From Methylorubrum populi (GTDB taxonomy: Bacteria; Pseudomonadota; Alphaproteobacteria; Rhizobiales; Beijerinckiaceae): DNA of 64,000 nt. Shown here one piece after another: positions 25,112 through 35,146 of the stretch. The notes below the pieces were generated by a model, which had not been told where the DNA came from, did no database searches, and saw only the letters and a list, made by a program, of their open reading frames with translations. Position 1 is the first letter of the stretch, and each line of letters starts with the position of its first letter. Position numbers and translations under genes: made by a program. The stretch spans positions 496,001 to 560,000 of the forward strand of contig JAQIIU010000002.1 of assembly GCA_036946625.1 (NCBI GenBank), read 5' to 3'.

Positions 25112-25622
25112 GACGAAGATCCTGCCCTTCCCGGGCACCTACGAGGGTGGTTACGGTGCCGGGATGCCCGGCGTCGACGCTGGCGTCGGCCATCTGGCAT
25201 GCCGCGGCGGTCGCGGGCTCGTCGCCTACGTCGATGTCGCGACGCTGGACGAGGAGAGCCTGCTGGCCTTGGTCTCGGAGAATCAGGTCAAGGCGTTCGT
25301 GGACGCCCGTCCCTGTCCGGTCTTCGCCAAGCCGCGCTTCCGGCACAAGGAGGTCGTGTTCTACCTCTTCCACCGCCGCATCCCTTACATCGAGATGGCC
25401 ATGCTCTCGATATGGCCGGCCAGCGAGCGCCGGCTGGGCACGTTCATGCAGTCCGAGACCTATTCGGCGCTTGAGGACGGCCTCGGCCGCGGCTTGACGG
25501 TCTGCGTCTACGACGACGACGCCCGGGAGGACGGCTGGCTTGAGGAGACCCGCAGGATGATCCGTCATTCCCGTGGCTACGTCGCCGAACTCCTGCCGAC
25601 CGCGCTGACCGGGCAGGGCTGA
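25104..25622 (+). CDS. DUF488-like protein co-transcribed with the deaminase
   Basis: The ATG at 25104 lies inside the 3' end of avcD (8-base overlap), so the two are coupled. The 172-residue product has 'AFVDARPCPVFAKPRFRHKEVVFYLFHRRIPYIEM'. This resembles the signature of DUF488 proteins ('VDVRP...R', then a short helix and 'GI.Y'). Its N terminus is shorter than the family's and the middle cysteine is notable. It could help the deaminase, modify or sense nucleotides, or limit toxicity. The DUF488 match is by motif only. Confidence 0.55.
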   Translation: MPETKILPFPGTYEGGYGAGMPGVDAGVGHLACRGGRGLVAYVDVATLDEESLLALVSENQVKAFVDARPCPVFAKPRFRHKEVVFYLFHRRIPYIEMAMLSIWPASERRLGTFMQSETYSALEDGLGRGLTVCVYDDDAREDGWLEETRRMIRHSRGYVAELLPTALTGQG

Positions 25623-25827
25623 CCTTCGGGCGCCGGCCGTCGCCGGCACACGTGGTCCGGGCGCTTCGTGGAACCCGCCTTCGCATGCCCCGGGGCGACC
25701 GCGTCGTGCCGCGTGGCCACGCATTGCGTACGACAGCGTCCGCGGCCTCGCCTTGGAAAGGGGACGCTGGCGACCGGTCCGCGGCTCGCCTATCTGTCGG
25801 GGCCAGGCAGACGGCACGAGGGCTACC

Positions 25828-27294
25828 ATGGACGACGACCGCAAGGCTCCGGACGCACCGAGGCCTCCTGCCGCCGCCTCAGCGGAATCGGAGGTAAGAG
25901 GGCGCGGGAAGGCCGCTCCCAAGCCCCCGTCGGGCGACTATGACCACTTCCTCCTGGGACGGCTGTACCCGGAGGCGCACAACGTCTTTCAGCCAGCGGC
26001 GGCGCTCGATCCGACCTCTGGCGACGTTCTGATCGCGCTCGACACCAACGCCCTGCTGCTGCCCTACCAGATGGGAAAGGGCGACCTCGCCGATCTGGCT
26101 GGCGTCTACTCCCGGATCGCGGGTGAAGGGCGGCTGTTCATACCGGAGCAGGTCGCCCGGGAGTTCATCAAGAACCGGGACCGCAAGCTCGCCGACATGG
26201 TCCACGCCCTCGACGAGCGCATCTCCAAGATGACCGGCTGGGACGCGCAGGTCAGCCCCTTGCTGTTGGAGGGGTTCGCGGATGGAGATGCGCTCGACAA
26301 GGCGGCCGCCGGCCACCGCGAGGCCGCGAAGGCCTACTTGGAGCAACTGCGCCGCCTGACGGGGCACATGAAGGGCTGGCGGGGCGATGATCCAGTCACG
26401 AGGCTCTACGCAGGCGTCTTCGGGAGCGGGCAAACCGTGGCGCCGGCCGAGTCCAACGAGCAGGTCATCGAGGAGCTCGAATACGGCATCCGTCATAGGG
26501 TGCCGCCAGGGTACAAGGACGCGGCCAAGGAGGACCAGGGCATCGGCGACGTGCTGATCTGGCTCTCCCTCCTCCATCTCGGGCGGACGCAGAGGAAGGA
26601 TCTCATCTTCGTCACGGGCGAGGAGAAGGCCGATTGGTTCGTGCGGTCCGGTGGCAAGCGCCTCTATCCGCGGCCCGAGCTCGTCGACGCCTACCGGCGC
26701 GTCTCCGGCAGGTCCCTTCGGTTGTCGAGCCTGCACGACCTCCTGAAGGAGATGGCCGCGCCGGCAGGGCTCGTCGCCGACGTGGCGGACGCCGAGGCAA
26801 CGGCCAACAGCGCGATCCAGGCGGCGGCCGTATCGGCCCCCGCCTCTTTCGCGACCACGGCGCACGCAACGGTCCGGCCGGCCCCGGTCCGGTTCGCCGG
26901 GGGCGGGACGGCCATGCCGACGGGCCGCAGGTCCTTCGACTACTCGACGCACAACGGCATGTTGCGGGTGGAGGCGGGCGGACAGGCCGTCGATATCGCC
27001 TTCTCCAAGGCCAGCGATACTTCGATCCATCTCTACAGGCGAGGGGCGACGCGTCGGATCGCCCGGGTCAAGGGCCTGGAGACGGGCATGTTCACGTCCA
27101 TCGACGCCGTCGACACCACGTCGGATCACTACGTCATCCAGCTCGGGGAGGGCTTCCTCGTCGAGAACGAGGCCGGCAGCGTCCTGGCCTGCCGGATCGT
27201 CGGCATCCTGGACGACACCCGTGGGGCCGAGCGGGACGAGGTGACCTTCGAATGGGTCCTCAATCCGGCCGGCGACAGGGTCTACATGCCCTGA
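25828..27294 (+). CDS. PIN-like domain protein (PIN_8/DUF4935-type)
   Basis: The start is the ATG at 25828; upstream codons look like shadow. The 488-residue product has a PIN-like core with 'VLIALDTNALLLPYQMGKG' (D72), 'RLFIPEQVAREFIKNRDRKLADMVHALDERI' and, near residue 270, 'LIFVTGEEKADWF'. This is the PIN_8 layout seen in large defence-associated PIN proteins. A C-terminal domain of about 120 residues ('FDYSTHNGMLRVEAGGQAVDIAFSKASDTSIHLYRRGATRRIARVKG') is beta-rich and unrecognised, perhaps a sensor. It follows the avcD pair by about 200 bases. RNA cleavage is inferred from the fold. Confidence 0.7.
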   Translation: MDDDRKAPDAPRPPAAASAESEVRGRGKAAPKPPSGDYDHFLLGRLYPEAHNVFQPAAALDPTSGDVLIALDTNALLLPYQMGKGDLADLAGVYSRIAGEGRLFIPEQVAREFIKNRDRKLADMVHALDERISKMTGWDAQVSPLLLEGFADGDALDKAAAGHREAAKAYLEQLRRLTGHMKGWRGDDPVTRLYAGVFGSGQTVAPAESNEQVIEELEYGIRHRVPPGYKDAAKEDQGIGDVLIWLSLLHLGRTQRKDLIFVTGEEKADWFVRSGGKRLYPRPELVDAYRRVSGRSLRLSSLHDLLKEMAAPAGLVADVADAEATANSAIQAAAVSAPASFATTAHATVRPAPVRFAGGGTAMPTGRRSFDYSTHNGMLRVEAGGQAVDIAFSKASDTSIHLYRRGATRRIARVKGLETGMFTSIDAVDTTSDHYVIQLGEGFLVENEAGSVLACRIVGILDDTRGAERDEVTFEWVLNPAGDRVYMP

Positions 27295-27599
27295 CCATCG
27301 GCTCCGTCAGGTTTGCGCCGGAGGGGGGCGGCGACCTGCATGGATGGGGCGATTCGTAGGTTCAGGCGCTCCAGCCTGAGCCTCACGCCACGGAGGCTCC
27401 CCGCAATGTGGCCTTCCGCGGTCGCCGGGATTGTCCTTCGCCGGCATCGGTCTTCCAATCAATCCATGCGAGATCGGCCCGGGGAGGGCCGTCCAGGGAC
27501 CAGTTAACGTGGCTATGAGCGTCCTCCGGAAAAAATTCTTGGGTGACAGTGGTTTCACACACACACTTGGCTTTCATGCCCAAGATAAACAGTTCTGAG
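27295..27599. other. Non-coding stretch at the accessory/core junction
   Basis: No gene is seen between the PIN-like gene and the next frame. Codon use changes across it: AGG-rich Arg on the left, CGC-rich on the right. A CA-repeat (CACACACACA) lies near 27558. No tRNA, integrase-type core repeat or inverted end is obvious, so the boundary is approximate. Confidence 0.35.
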
Positions 27600-28619
27600 A
27601 TGCGGGCCCCTTCCGACAGCGCCGGAACGCGGGACTGGGCGGATTTCGCGCGCCGGTTCGTCCGAATCGGCATCGGCCTGCTCGCCGGCTATCTCGCGCT
27701 CGCCGCCCTCGTCGACCCCTACGACAGCGGTCGTTCGACGCTGCTCTCGGCCGGCGCCGTGCGCCCGCAGGGCCCGCGCACCGCCGCGGCCCTGCGCGGC
27801 CGCGATCCGGCCTTCGAGGCGGCGGTGTTCGGCAATTCGCACATCCAGTTGGTCGAGCCCCCCCGGCTCGGCGCGGCGACGGGCATCTCCTTCGTGCAGC
27901 TCTCGGTGCCGGCGACCGGACCGGGGGAGCAGCTCACCCTGCTCGCGTGGTTCCTGCGCCATCACCCGGCGCCGAAGGCCGTCGTGCTCGCGGTGGACGA
28001 CCTGTGGTGCACCGACGATCCGGCGCTGCCCAACGACAAGCCGTTCCCGTTCTGGCTCTACAGCCACGATCCCCTCGCCTACCTGCGCGGCCTCCTGCGA
28101 TTCTCGGTCGCCGAGGAGGTCGTCGGCCGCCTCGGCTGGTTCCTCGGCCCGCGCCGCAAGCGGTCGGCCGCGGACGGCTGGTGGGACTACGAGCCGGATT
28201 ATCTCAGGCTCGGCGAGATCGACGACGAGCGCTTCCGCGCCGCCCGCGAGACGCCGGTCCCCGACGAGGCCGCGCCCGGCAAGGCGGGGCCGGACTTTCC
28301 CGCCGCCGGCCGTCTCGGTGCCGCCCTGGCCGCGCTGCCGCCGCAGACCGCCGTGGTCATGGTCTTCCCGCCGGTCTACGCCGCCGGCCTTCCCCGCCCC
28401 GGCACGCCGCGCGCCCGCGCCGAGGCCGCCTGCCGGGGGGCGATGACCGCGGCCCTGGCCCGGCACGGGCGCAGCGCCGTCATCGACGGGCGCCGCGACC
28501 GGCCGGCGCTGCACGACCCCGGGGGGTTCTTCGACCAGACCCATTACCGGCACGCCCTGGCGCGCCCGCTCGCCGATGCGATCGCCGCCGCCGTCACCCG
28601 GCTGCGCGGGACGCCCTGA
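27600..28619 (+). CDS. Membrane-anchored SGNH-hydrolase-like protein
   Basis: Starts at 27576 or 27600 are possible. One N-terminal membrane segment ('FVRIGIGLLAGYLALAALVDPY') is followed by 'AVFGNSHIQLVEPPRL', a GxSH-type variant of the GDSL nucleophile block. 'VVLAVDDLWCTDD' comes next, and near the C terminus 'FFDQTHYRHALARPLADAI', where the catalytic D-x-x-H of SGNH enzymes sits. The protein would act in the periplasm, perhaps on polysaccharide acyl groups as in AlgX/AlgJ-like enzymes. It is the first gene of core character. Function beyond the fold is not known. Confidence 0.6.
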   Translation: MRAPSDSAGTRDWADFARRFVRIGIGLLAGYLALAALVDPYDSGRSTLLSAGAVRPQGPRTAAALRGRDPAFEAAVFGNSHIQLVEPPRLGAATGISFVQLSVPATGPGEQLTLLAWFLRHHPAPKAVVLAVDDLWCTDDPALPNDKPFPFWLYSHDPLAYLRGLLRFSVAEEVVGRLGWFLGPRRKRSAADGWWDYEPDYLRLGEIDDERFRAARETPVPDEAAPGKAGPDFPAAGRLGAALAALPPQTAVVMVFPPVYAAGLPRPGTPRARAEAACRGAMTAALARHGRSAVIDGRRDRPALHDPGGFFDQTHYRHALARPLADAIAAAVTRLRGTP

Positions 28620-28783
28620 GCGCCGACCGGGAGGGCCACCTGAGCGTGTCGTCTTTGCCGCATCGCGGCAGCTTTTCGCACGAGTGTGTGCAAGGCGGCA
28701 TCCGCGCGTTGTAGAGCTTGCCCGGCTCGATTATAGCCTCGCGCAAGATCGCCGCTGACCGGCAGGGAGCGCGAGGACAGACA

Positions 28784-29203
28784 ATGGCGAAGGTCACGAT
28801 CGAGGACGGCTACAGGCCCTCCGACGACGAGCCCTTCATGAATGAGCGGCAGCGCGAGTATTTCCGGCGCAAGCTGCTCAGTTGGAAGGGTGAGATCTTG
28901 CGCGAGGCGCAGGATACTCTGACCGCTCTTCAGAGCGAGAACGAGAACCACCCGGACCTCGCAGACCGCGCCTCGTCCGAGACCGACCGGGCGATCGAGC
29001 TGCGGGCCCGCGATCGCCAGCGCAAGCTGACCGGCAAGATCGACGCGGCCCTGGCCCGGCTGGAGGACGGCTCCTACGGCTTCTGCGAGGAGACCGGCGA
29101 GCCGATCTCGCTCAAGCGCCTCGATGCGCGGCCGATCGCGACCCTCTCCCTGGAAGCCCAGGAGCGGCACGAGCGCCGCGAGCGTGTCTACCGCGACGAC
29201 TGA
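28784..29203 (+). CDS. dksA: RNA polymerase-binding transcription factor DksA
   Basis: The ATG at 28784 begins 'MAKVTIEDGYRP'. The 139-residue length, the coiled-coil ('FMNERQREYFRRKLLSWKGEILREAQDTL'), and 'DLADRASSETDRAIELRARDRQRKL' match DksA. The zinc finger is reduced to 'YGFCEETGEPISLKRLDARPIATLSLEAQERHERRER', with a single cysteine (C101) instead of four, which is normal for alphaproteobacterial DksA. It sits in the RNA polymerase secondary channel with ppGpp. No operon partner is near; an R1 repeat follows. Confidence 0.92.
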   Translation: MAKVTIEDGYRPSDDEPFMNERQREYFRRKLLSWKGEILREAQDTLTALQSENENHPDLADRASSETDRAIELRARDRQRKLTGKIDAALARLEDGSYGFCEETGEPISLKRLDARPIATLSLEAQERHERRERVYRDD

Positions 29204-29228
29204 TCGGACTTTCTGGAGCATCGTCTTT

Positions 29229-29453
29229 TCAGAGCCTGTTTGACCGGCCGCCGTGTCTTCGTCAGGCCACGGCAAGGCGAGAGGAAAGCCCTGCTCCCCT
29301 CCCCACCCTCATCCTGAGGTGCCGGAGCGCAGCGGAGGCCTCGAAGGGTGCTCCAGATCCCGCGCGATTCCTGGAGCATCCTTCGAGGCCGCTCACGCGG
29401 CACCTCAGGATGAGGGTCGAGATGGGAGCACCGCAGTCAAACAGGCTCTCAGA
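29229..29453. repeat. R1 palindromic repeat, copy a (about 225 bp)
   Basis: The outer ends are TCAGAGCCTGTTTGAC on the left and GTCAAACAGGCTCTCAGA on the right. The inside has a long imperfect inverted repeat around 'CCTCGAAGGGTGCTCCAG' and its complement, flanked by 'CTCATCCTGAGGTGCC'. Copies b (32635-32863) and c (36251-36474) share the ends; b is inverted relative to a and c. It looks like a non-autonomous mobile repeat or a REP-type element. Confidence 0.8.
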
Positions 29454-29484
29454 CAAGCCGGCAACCGCCTTTCGGGACGCTGCG

Positions 29485-29793
29485 CTAGCGCCGGCCCGCA
29501 TCGATTCGGACGAAGCTGCGCACCGGCCCGACATCGGATTCGCTGCGCGTATCGACCGAGATGCGGCCCTGCACCGGCGCTGTGGCGCGGCCCGCGCCCA
29601 CATCGACGCCCGCTGCGACCCGGCCCGACAGCCGCAGGCAAGTCGCCGTGCCGGGAATCCGGACGAAGCCGGCTCCCTGACTCGGGCACGGCTCCATCGC
29701 CGTCTCGGACGGCGACGGGGGGCGCTCGAACGCGCCCGCGGAGAGCGGCGCCAGCGCGATCAACGAACCGAGAATCCGTACCGCTCGCCTCAT
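29485..29793 (-). CDS. Short porin-like secreted protein
   Basis: From the ATG at 29793 the 102-residue product has a signal peptide ('MRRAVRILGSLIALAPLSAGA'). Then comes 'CPSQGAGFVRIPGTATCLRLSGRVAAGVDVGAG', the opening signature of Rhizobiales porins (PF02530) with its two cysteines. Normal porins are 350-450 residues. This one stops just after the first beta hairpins. It is a truncated porin or a porin-like domain kept as a small protein. An R1 repeat lies immediately downstream of its stop and may have cut it. Confidence 0.6.
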   Translation of the reverse strand: MRRAVRILGSLIALAPLSAGAFERPPSPSETAMEPCPSQGAGFVRIPGTATCLRLSGRVAAGVDVGAGRATAPVQGRISVDTRSESDVGPVRSFVRIDAGRR

Positions 29794-29861
29794 CCCGCCC
29801 TCGTTCCACCCCATGCGCCGCCGACACGCTTCGGCTCACGCGAGCATGACCCCGGTCCGGG

Positions 29862-30080
29862 TCAGTAATGCGGCGGAGGCGGTTCCGGTGCGCCGCCGGC
29901 CGCGCGGAACGCGTTCTCCTCGACCTGCTCCTGCACCCTCGCGAGCTGCCGGGACAGCCTGTCGATCACCGTCCACTGCGCGGTGATCGCCGCGTTGAGA
30001 TCCTCGATCACCGCCTCCTGCTCCGTCAGGCGGATTTCGAGGCGGGCGATTCGGTCGGCGTCGGAGGGCGTCTCGCTCAT
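29862..30080 (-). CDS. slyX: SlyX family protein
   Basis: The start at 30080 gives a 72-residue product, the usual SlyX length; upstream codons are shadow. It is a coiled coil ('RIARLEIRLTEQEAVIEDLNAAITAQWTVIDRLSRQLARVQEQV') ending in the SlyX-type Pro/His tail 'PEPPPPHY'. Molecular function is unknown in any organism. It is followed on the same strand by the short porin-like gene. Confidence 0.85.
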   Translation of the reverse strand: MSETPSDADRIARLEIRLTEQEAVIEDLNAAITAQWTVIDRLSRQLARVQEQVEENAFRAAGGAPEPPPPHY

Positions 30081-30609
30081 CCCCCGACCATGCCCGGCAT
30101 GCCCCGAACCTGACAACCGGCCCCGGCGCGCCGTCTTCGCGGACGGGCCCGCGATCGTGCCGGGCCGACGGCACACCGGGACGCGAACGCGATGACGCTG
30201 CTCAGGCCGTCGCAACGCGGGCGCCCAGGCTGCCCATAGCATGAACATGCGGCTGGAGGGCCATGTTCTGACCGCATCCCTCATCCGTCGATCGGCGGAC
30301 ATCAGTCCTCGGATCGGGTTTTCGCGGCGGCAGCCTTGAACCGACGCTGATTTTCGCCTCGGCTGAAGTAAGGATCAATGCGGAATTTTTCTCGATACTT
30401 TTTGATTTTCATAAATATCGAGCGGGACCATGGGAGCATCGCGGCCGATCGCCGAAAGCTGCCGGACATCGGGGCTGTATTCTCCGGCCTGGGCGGTGAA
30501 CGCGCGAGGCCGAAATTCACCCGGCAAAATATCGAAAAATCGAGGGATTAAGTCCGGCTTCCCTTCAGGGCTGCGCCGCCAAGGTCGCGCAAAGACGATA
30601 CGTGCCCTG
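30081..30609. other. Intergenic region with AT-rich centre
   Basis: No gene is seen between slyX and the PilZ gene. The part 30340-30550 is AT-rich for this genome, with runs such as 'CTTTTTGATTTTCATAAATATCG', and probably carries the promoter of the PilZ gene. No repeat family member or RNA gene was recognised. Confidence 0.4.
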
Positions 30610-31185
30610 ATGACCGAGCGACGCGCACCCGACCCTCGAACCGTCTTCCTCCCGGCCCTGTGCTGGGGTCGGCATCAACCCGACTTCTATGCGGTCACGC
30701 AGGAGATCTCTCGGAACGGCATCGCTCTCCGCTCGGCGGTCGAGCCGGAGATCGATCAACTGCTGACCTGCAGCATCCGCTACATCGGCATGCTCGAAGC
30801 CCGGGTCGCCAGCACCGAGGACAACCTGTTCGTCATCCGTCTCCTCGTGTCGCCGCAGCGGGCGGCCGAGGTCGCCCAGACCATGCTGGCGCTGGCCCGG
30901 GAGCAGGGACGCACCTTCGAGGCGGCGCGGACCCATCCGCGCATCAGCCCGGCGCGCAAGGATGTTCTGGTCACCCTCGAAGACGGGCGCGTCCTGCCGG
31001 GCCGCCTGATCAACGTCTCGGCCTCCGGCGCGGCGCTGGCCCTCGACCATACGCTCGCGAGCGGAACGCCCATCACCATCGGCACCACCCCCGCGCGGGT
31101 GGTGCGCATCTTCCGCGACGGCATCGGCGCCGCCTTCGCCCTTCCCCTCGACCCGGCGCAGGTCCATGCCGGACTGAGGCTCTGA
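30610..31185 (+). CDS. PilZ-domain protein
   Basis: The 191-residue product has a degenerate N-terminal domain ('LCWGRHQPDFYAVTQEISRNGIALRS'). A C-terminal PilZ barrel follows: 'ARKDVLVTLEDGRVLPGRLINVSASGAALALDHTLASGTPITIG', with the N-V-S-x-S-G element of c-di-GMP binding. It is a paralogue of the protein at 13489-14100. The stop codon lies six bases before the left inverted repeat core of the IS4 element, and the last bases resemble the IS end, so the natural C terminus may have been changed by insertion. Role: probable c-di-GMP effector. Confidence 0.75.
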   Translation: MTERRAPDPRTVFLPALCWGRHQPDFYAVTQEISRNGIALRSAVEPEIDQLLTCSIRYIGMLEARVASTEDNLFVIRLLVSPQRAAEVAQTMLALAREQGRTFEAARTHPRISPARKDVLVTLEDGRVLPGRLINVSASGAALALDHTLASGTPITIGTTPARVVRIFRDGIGAAFALPLDPAQVHAGLRL

Positions 31186-31190
31186 GAGCC

Positions 31191-32629
31191 ATGCCTTTTA
31201 AGGTGTTTTCTTAGCCATTAGCTTGGCCTTTTCGAGGACCCTGGCGGTGGCGACGTGTTTTCGGGCCGTAGCCGCCGCTACATAGGGCTTGTCGACCTTG
31301 CGCTTGGGACCACGCGGGCTGGTTGCAATCCGCCCTGGGTCGACCCGCTCCGCCAAGGCGAGCAAGCGGGCCGCGACGCTCGCCGCATCCTCCTGGCCCG
31401 TCAACACAGAGCCGTGTCCGAGCGCCACCATCAGCCCCTCGTAGCCGGCACCGATCTGACGGCTCAGGTGGAACACCGAGACCCGCGGCTCGGGCCCGTG
31501 CACCTGCTCGATGCACGCGCTCAGCAGGCTCAGCACGTTGTGGGCCAGAACGGCAGCGGCAAACCCCAGCAGGGCCGCCCGCGGACGACCCAGGCGACCG
31601 GCCTCGCTGTGCAGCACCCGTTCCATCTGCAGGAACAGACCCTCGATCCGCCAGCGTCGCCGATACACCTGCGCGATCTGCGCCGCACTGACGCTCGCCG
31701 GCAGGTTGCTCCACAGCCAGATCGTCCGGTCTCCCTCCGTCGTTGGCGCCGTCAAGCTCAGCGCGATGCGCCGCCACGCATCGCCGCTCCCCTCCAGCGT
31801 AATGCTCTGCTCACACAGTGTGCCGGTCTCGCAGGAGCCGCACGCCTGCCAATCCCCCTGCGCGCCCAGGCGGGGATGGTTGCCGTGCCGACGCACCACG
31901 AAGTGGCTGCCTGCCTCAACCAGACCCTGCAGCCAGGTCCGGACACAGAAGTGCCGATCGGCGACCCAGACCTGACCGGGCGCGGCAGCGTCCAGGAGGG
32001 CCCGGGCCAGCGCCCGTTCGTCGGCATAAGCATCTTCGGCCGCCACCAGATCGACGGCCAGGCCGGTATCGGGATCGTAGACGACCAGGGTCTGCCCCGG
32101 CAGGGCGGCGCCGCGATGCGCGCGCAGAGGCTTCAGGCGCTTGTCGCTGCCGGGCAGATGGTTGCCGTCCAGCACGCGCAGTGCGTAGCCCGGCAGGCTC
32201 GGATGGCCGGTGCCCGCCGCGGTCATCACCGGGGCCAGTCGGGTCGCGCTGCCGCGCACGAGGGCGCGCAGCAGGTCGGGCTCGGTGCGGTTGACCTTGT
32301 CGTAGAGGGCGGGCAGCGAGACGGTCAGGTCTTCGGCTTCGCGCGCAGCGGCGTGCAACGACGAGCGCAGGCCGAGAGCGACGAGCATCGTCAGCCTGAC
32401 GACAGTGGAGAACAGCAACTCCCGCGTGTATTGCCGCTGGCGATGCTGCTCGAACACCTCGTCGATCCAGCCGGCCGGCAGCGCGTGTTCCAAGGCCGTG
32501 CGGGCCATCAGGCTCGTCGGCGCATAGTTCTCGAACCGTTCAATGACGGCAGACCAGACTGGATCGGATCCTTGCAATGCTTCGCTCATTGCAAGGATAT
32601 AGTTAATATAAACGAACCTTAAAAGGCAT
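31191..32629. mobile_element. IS4-family insertion sequence
   Basis: The element has perfect 14-bp inverted ends, ATGCCTTTTAAGGT (31191-31204 and complement at 32616-32629). It contains one transposase gene on the minus strand. The similarity extends outward on both sides for about 14 more bases (AGGCTCTGAGAGC) with one mismatch. On the left this runs into the PilZ stop, on the right into an R1 repeat. A clean target duplication could not be identified. Confidence 0.8.
31198..32589 (-). CDS. IS4-family transposase
   Basis: The 463-residue product has the IS4 DDE triad: 'YALRVLDGNHLPG' (first D), 'GQVWVADRHFCVRTWL' (second D), and 'QVYRRRWRIEGLFLQME' (the Y-x(2)-R-x(3)-E signature with the catalytic E). 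Its C terminus reaches the left inverted repeat and its start is near the right one, filling the element. No frameshift or early stop is seen, so the element may still be mobile. Confidence 0.93.
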   Translation of the reverse strand: MSEALQGSDPVWSAVIERFENYAPTSLMARTALEHALPAGWIDEVFEQHRQRQYTRELLFSTVVRLTMLVALGLRSSLHAAAREAEDLTVSLPALYDKVNRTEPDLLRALVRGSATRLAPVMTAAGTGHPSLPGYALRVLDGNHLPGSDKRLKPLRAHRGAALPGQTLVVYDPDTGLAVDLVAAEDAYADERALARALLDAAAPGQVWVADRHFCVRTWLQGLVEAGSHFVVRRHGNHPRLGAQGDWQACGSCETGTLCEQSITLEGSGDAWRRIALSLTAPTTEGDRTIWLWSNLPASVSAAQIAQVYRRRWRIEGLFLQMERVLHSEAGRLGRPRAALLGFAAAVLAHNVLSLLSACIEQVHGPEPRVSVFHLSRQIGAGYEGLMVALGHGSVLTGQEDAASVAARLLALAERVDPGRIATSPRGPKRKVDKPYVAAATARKHVATARVLEKAKLMAKKTP

Positions 32630-32634
32630 AGCTC

Positions 32635-32863
32635 TCAGAGCCTGTTTGACAGCGGTGATCCCATCTCGCCCCTCATCCTGAGGTGCCGGAGCGTAGCGGA
32701 GGCCTCGAAGGGTGTTCCAGGGATCGCGCGGGATCTGGAACACCCTTCGAGGCCGCTTCGCGGCGCCTCAGGATGAGGGTGGGGATGGGAGTTATGGCTT
32801 TCCTCTTGCCTTGCCTTGCCGTTGCCTGACGAAGACACGGCGGCCGGTCAAACAGGCTCTGAG
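32635..32863. repeat. R1 palindromic repeat, copy b
   Basis: This copy has the same ends as copy a but lies inverted: the segment 'GACGAAGACACGGCGGCCGG' precedes the right terminus here, while its complement follows the left terminus of copies a and c. The left end touches the IS4 element. The internal long hairpin with 'CCTCGAAGGGTGTTCCAG' is kept. Confidence 0.8.
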
Positions 32864-32960
32864 GCATCCTCGGCCCGCGGGGCATCCCCTCGCATCCTGG
32901 CCGCCGAAGGTCTAAGTCCCGGGTGAACCCTGCCCCGTTGACGCGGCCGAAGGCCTGCCC

Positions 32961-34499
<1,539 letters not shown>

Positions 34500-34637
34500 G
34501 ACGTGTTCCGGCGCGATAGCGCGTGACGACGGCATGCGGACCGCTTCCGGTCGCTCCGCGATGCGCCGGCGTCCGAAGCGCACCGTTCCGACACGGGCGA
34601 TCCCCCGGGCATCGGATCGGCCGATGAGCGGGGCGCG

Positions 34638-34907
34638 TCAGGCCACGGTCGCGGGGTGGCTGCGGAACAGGGCGGTGCAGCCGGCATCCCGATGCATGCT
34701 CAGGATCGAGGCGCGGTCGATCTCCGAATGCTCGCCGAGAACGCGGCGCACATCCTCCACGACGCACGCGTAGCGGTGCGCGTCGTAGTTCTTCTCCAAG
34801 GGGCTGACGGCGATGTAGGTCTCGACCACGAGGACTCGCTCGGTGCGGTCCTGTGTGATGTCGACGGCGACCCAGGCGGCTTTGATCAGGCGGTTGGCTG
34901 CGAGCAC
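34638..34907 (-). CDS. Small hypothetical protein, 89 aa
   Basis: The GTG start gives an 89-residue product with a natural composition: 'NRLIKAAWVAVDITQDRTERVLVVETYIAVSPLEKNYDAHRYACVVEDVRRVLGEHSEIDRASILSMH'. A beta-strand pair followed by a helix suggests a small globular domain. No motif is recognised. It stands between ilvA and the next small gene, both on separate transcripts. Confidence 0.5.
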   Translation of the reverse strand: MLAANRLIKAAWVAVDITQDRTERVLVVETYIAVSPLEKNYDAHRYACVVEDVRRVLGEHSEIDRASILSMHRDAGCTALFRSHPATVA

Positions 34908-35146
34908 GGGACGATCCTCCGATGCCGCCGCGTTGCCCGGCGGCTTTCGTCAGGCAAACATGAACCCGGCCGAAGAGGTTGCCAAGAGATAAGGCAAGAG
35001 ATTCCGGCCGGTTTCCAAGAGAAGCGCCGGCAGCCTCGGCCACGAATCACATGAACGTCCGATCCGTGTCGAGCACGACTGATGAGGCGATGCGCGTTCC
35101 TTGCCGGACGCCGGCCTCGACACGGCCGACGCCGGCGCGAGCCCGG

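Noticed and set aside
23462..25138. 558-codon antisense frame opposite the deaminase gene
   Set aside because: Its composition is that of a shadow, while the plus-strand frame has complete deaminase and P-loop motifs.
27543..27575. Earlier start for the SGNH-like protein including 'MTVVSHTHLAF'
   Set aside because: It would run through the CA-repeat; no ribosome site is near, and the later starts fit the membrane segment better.
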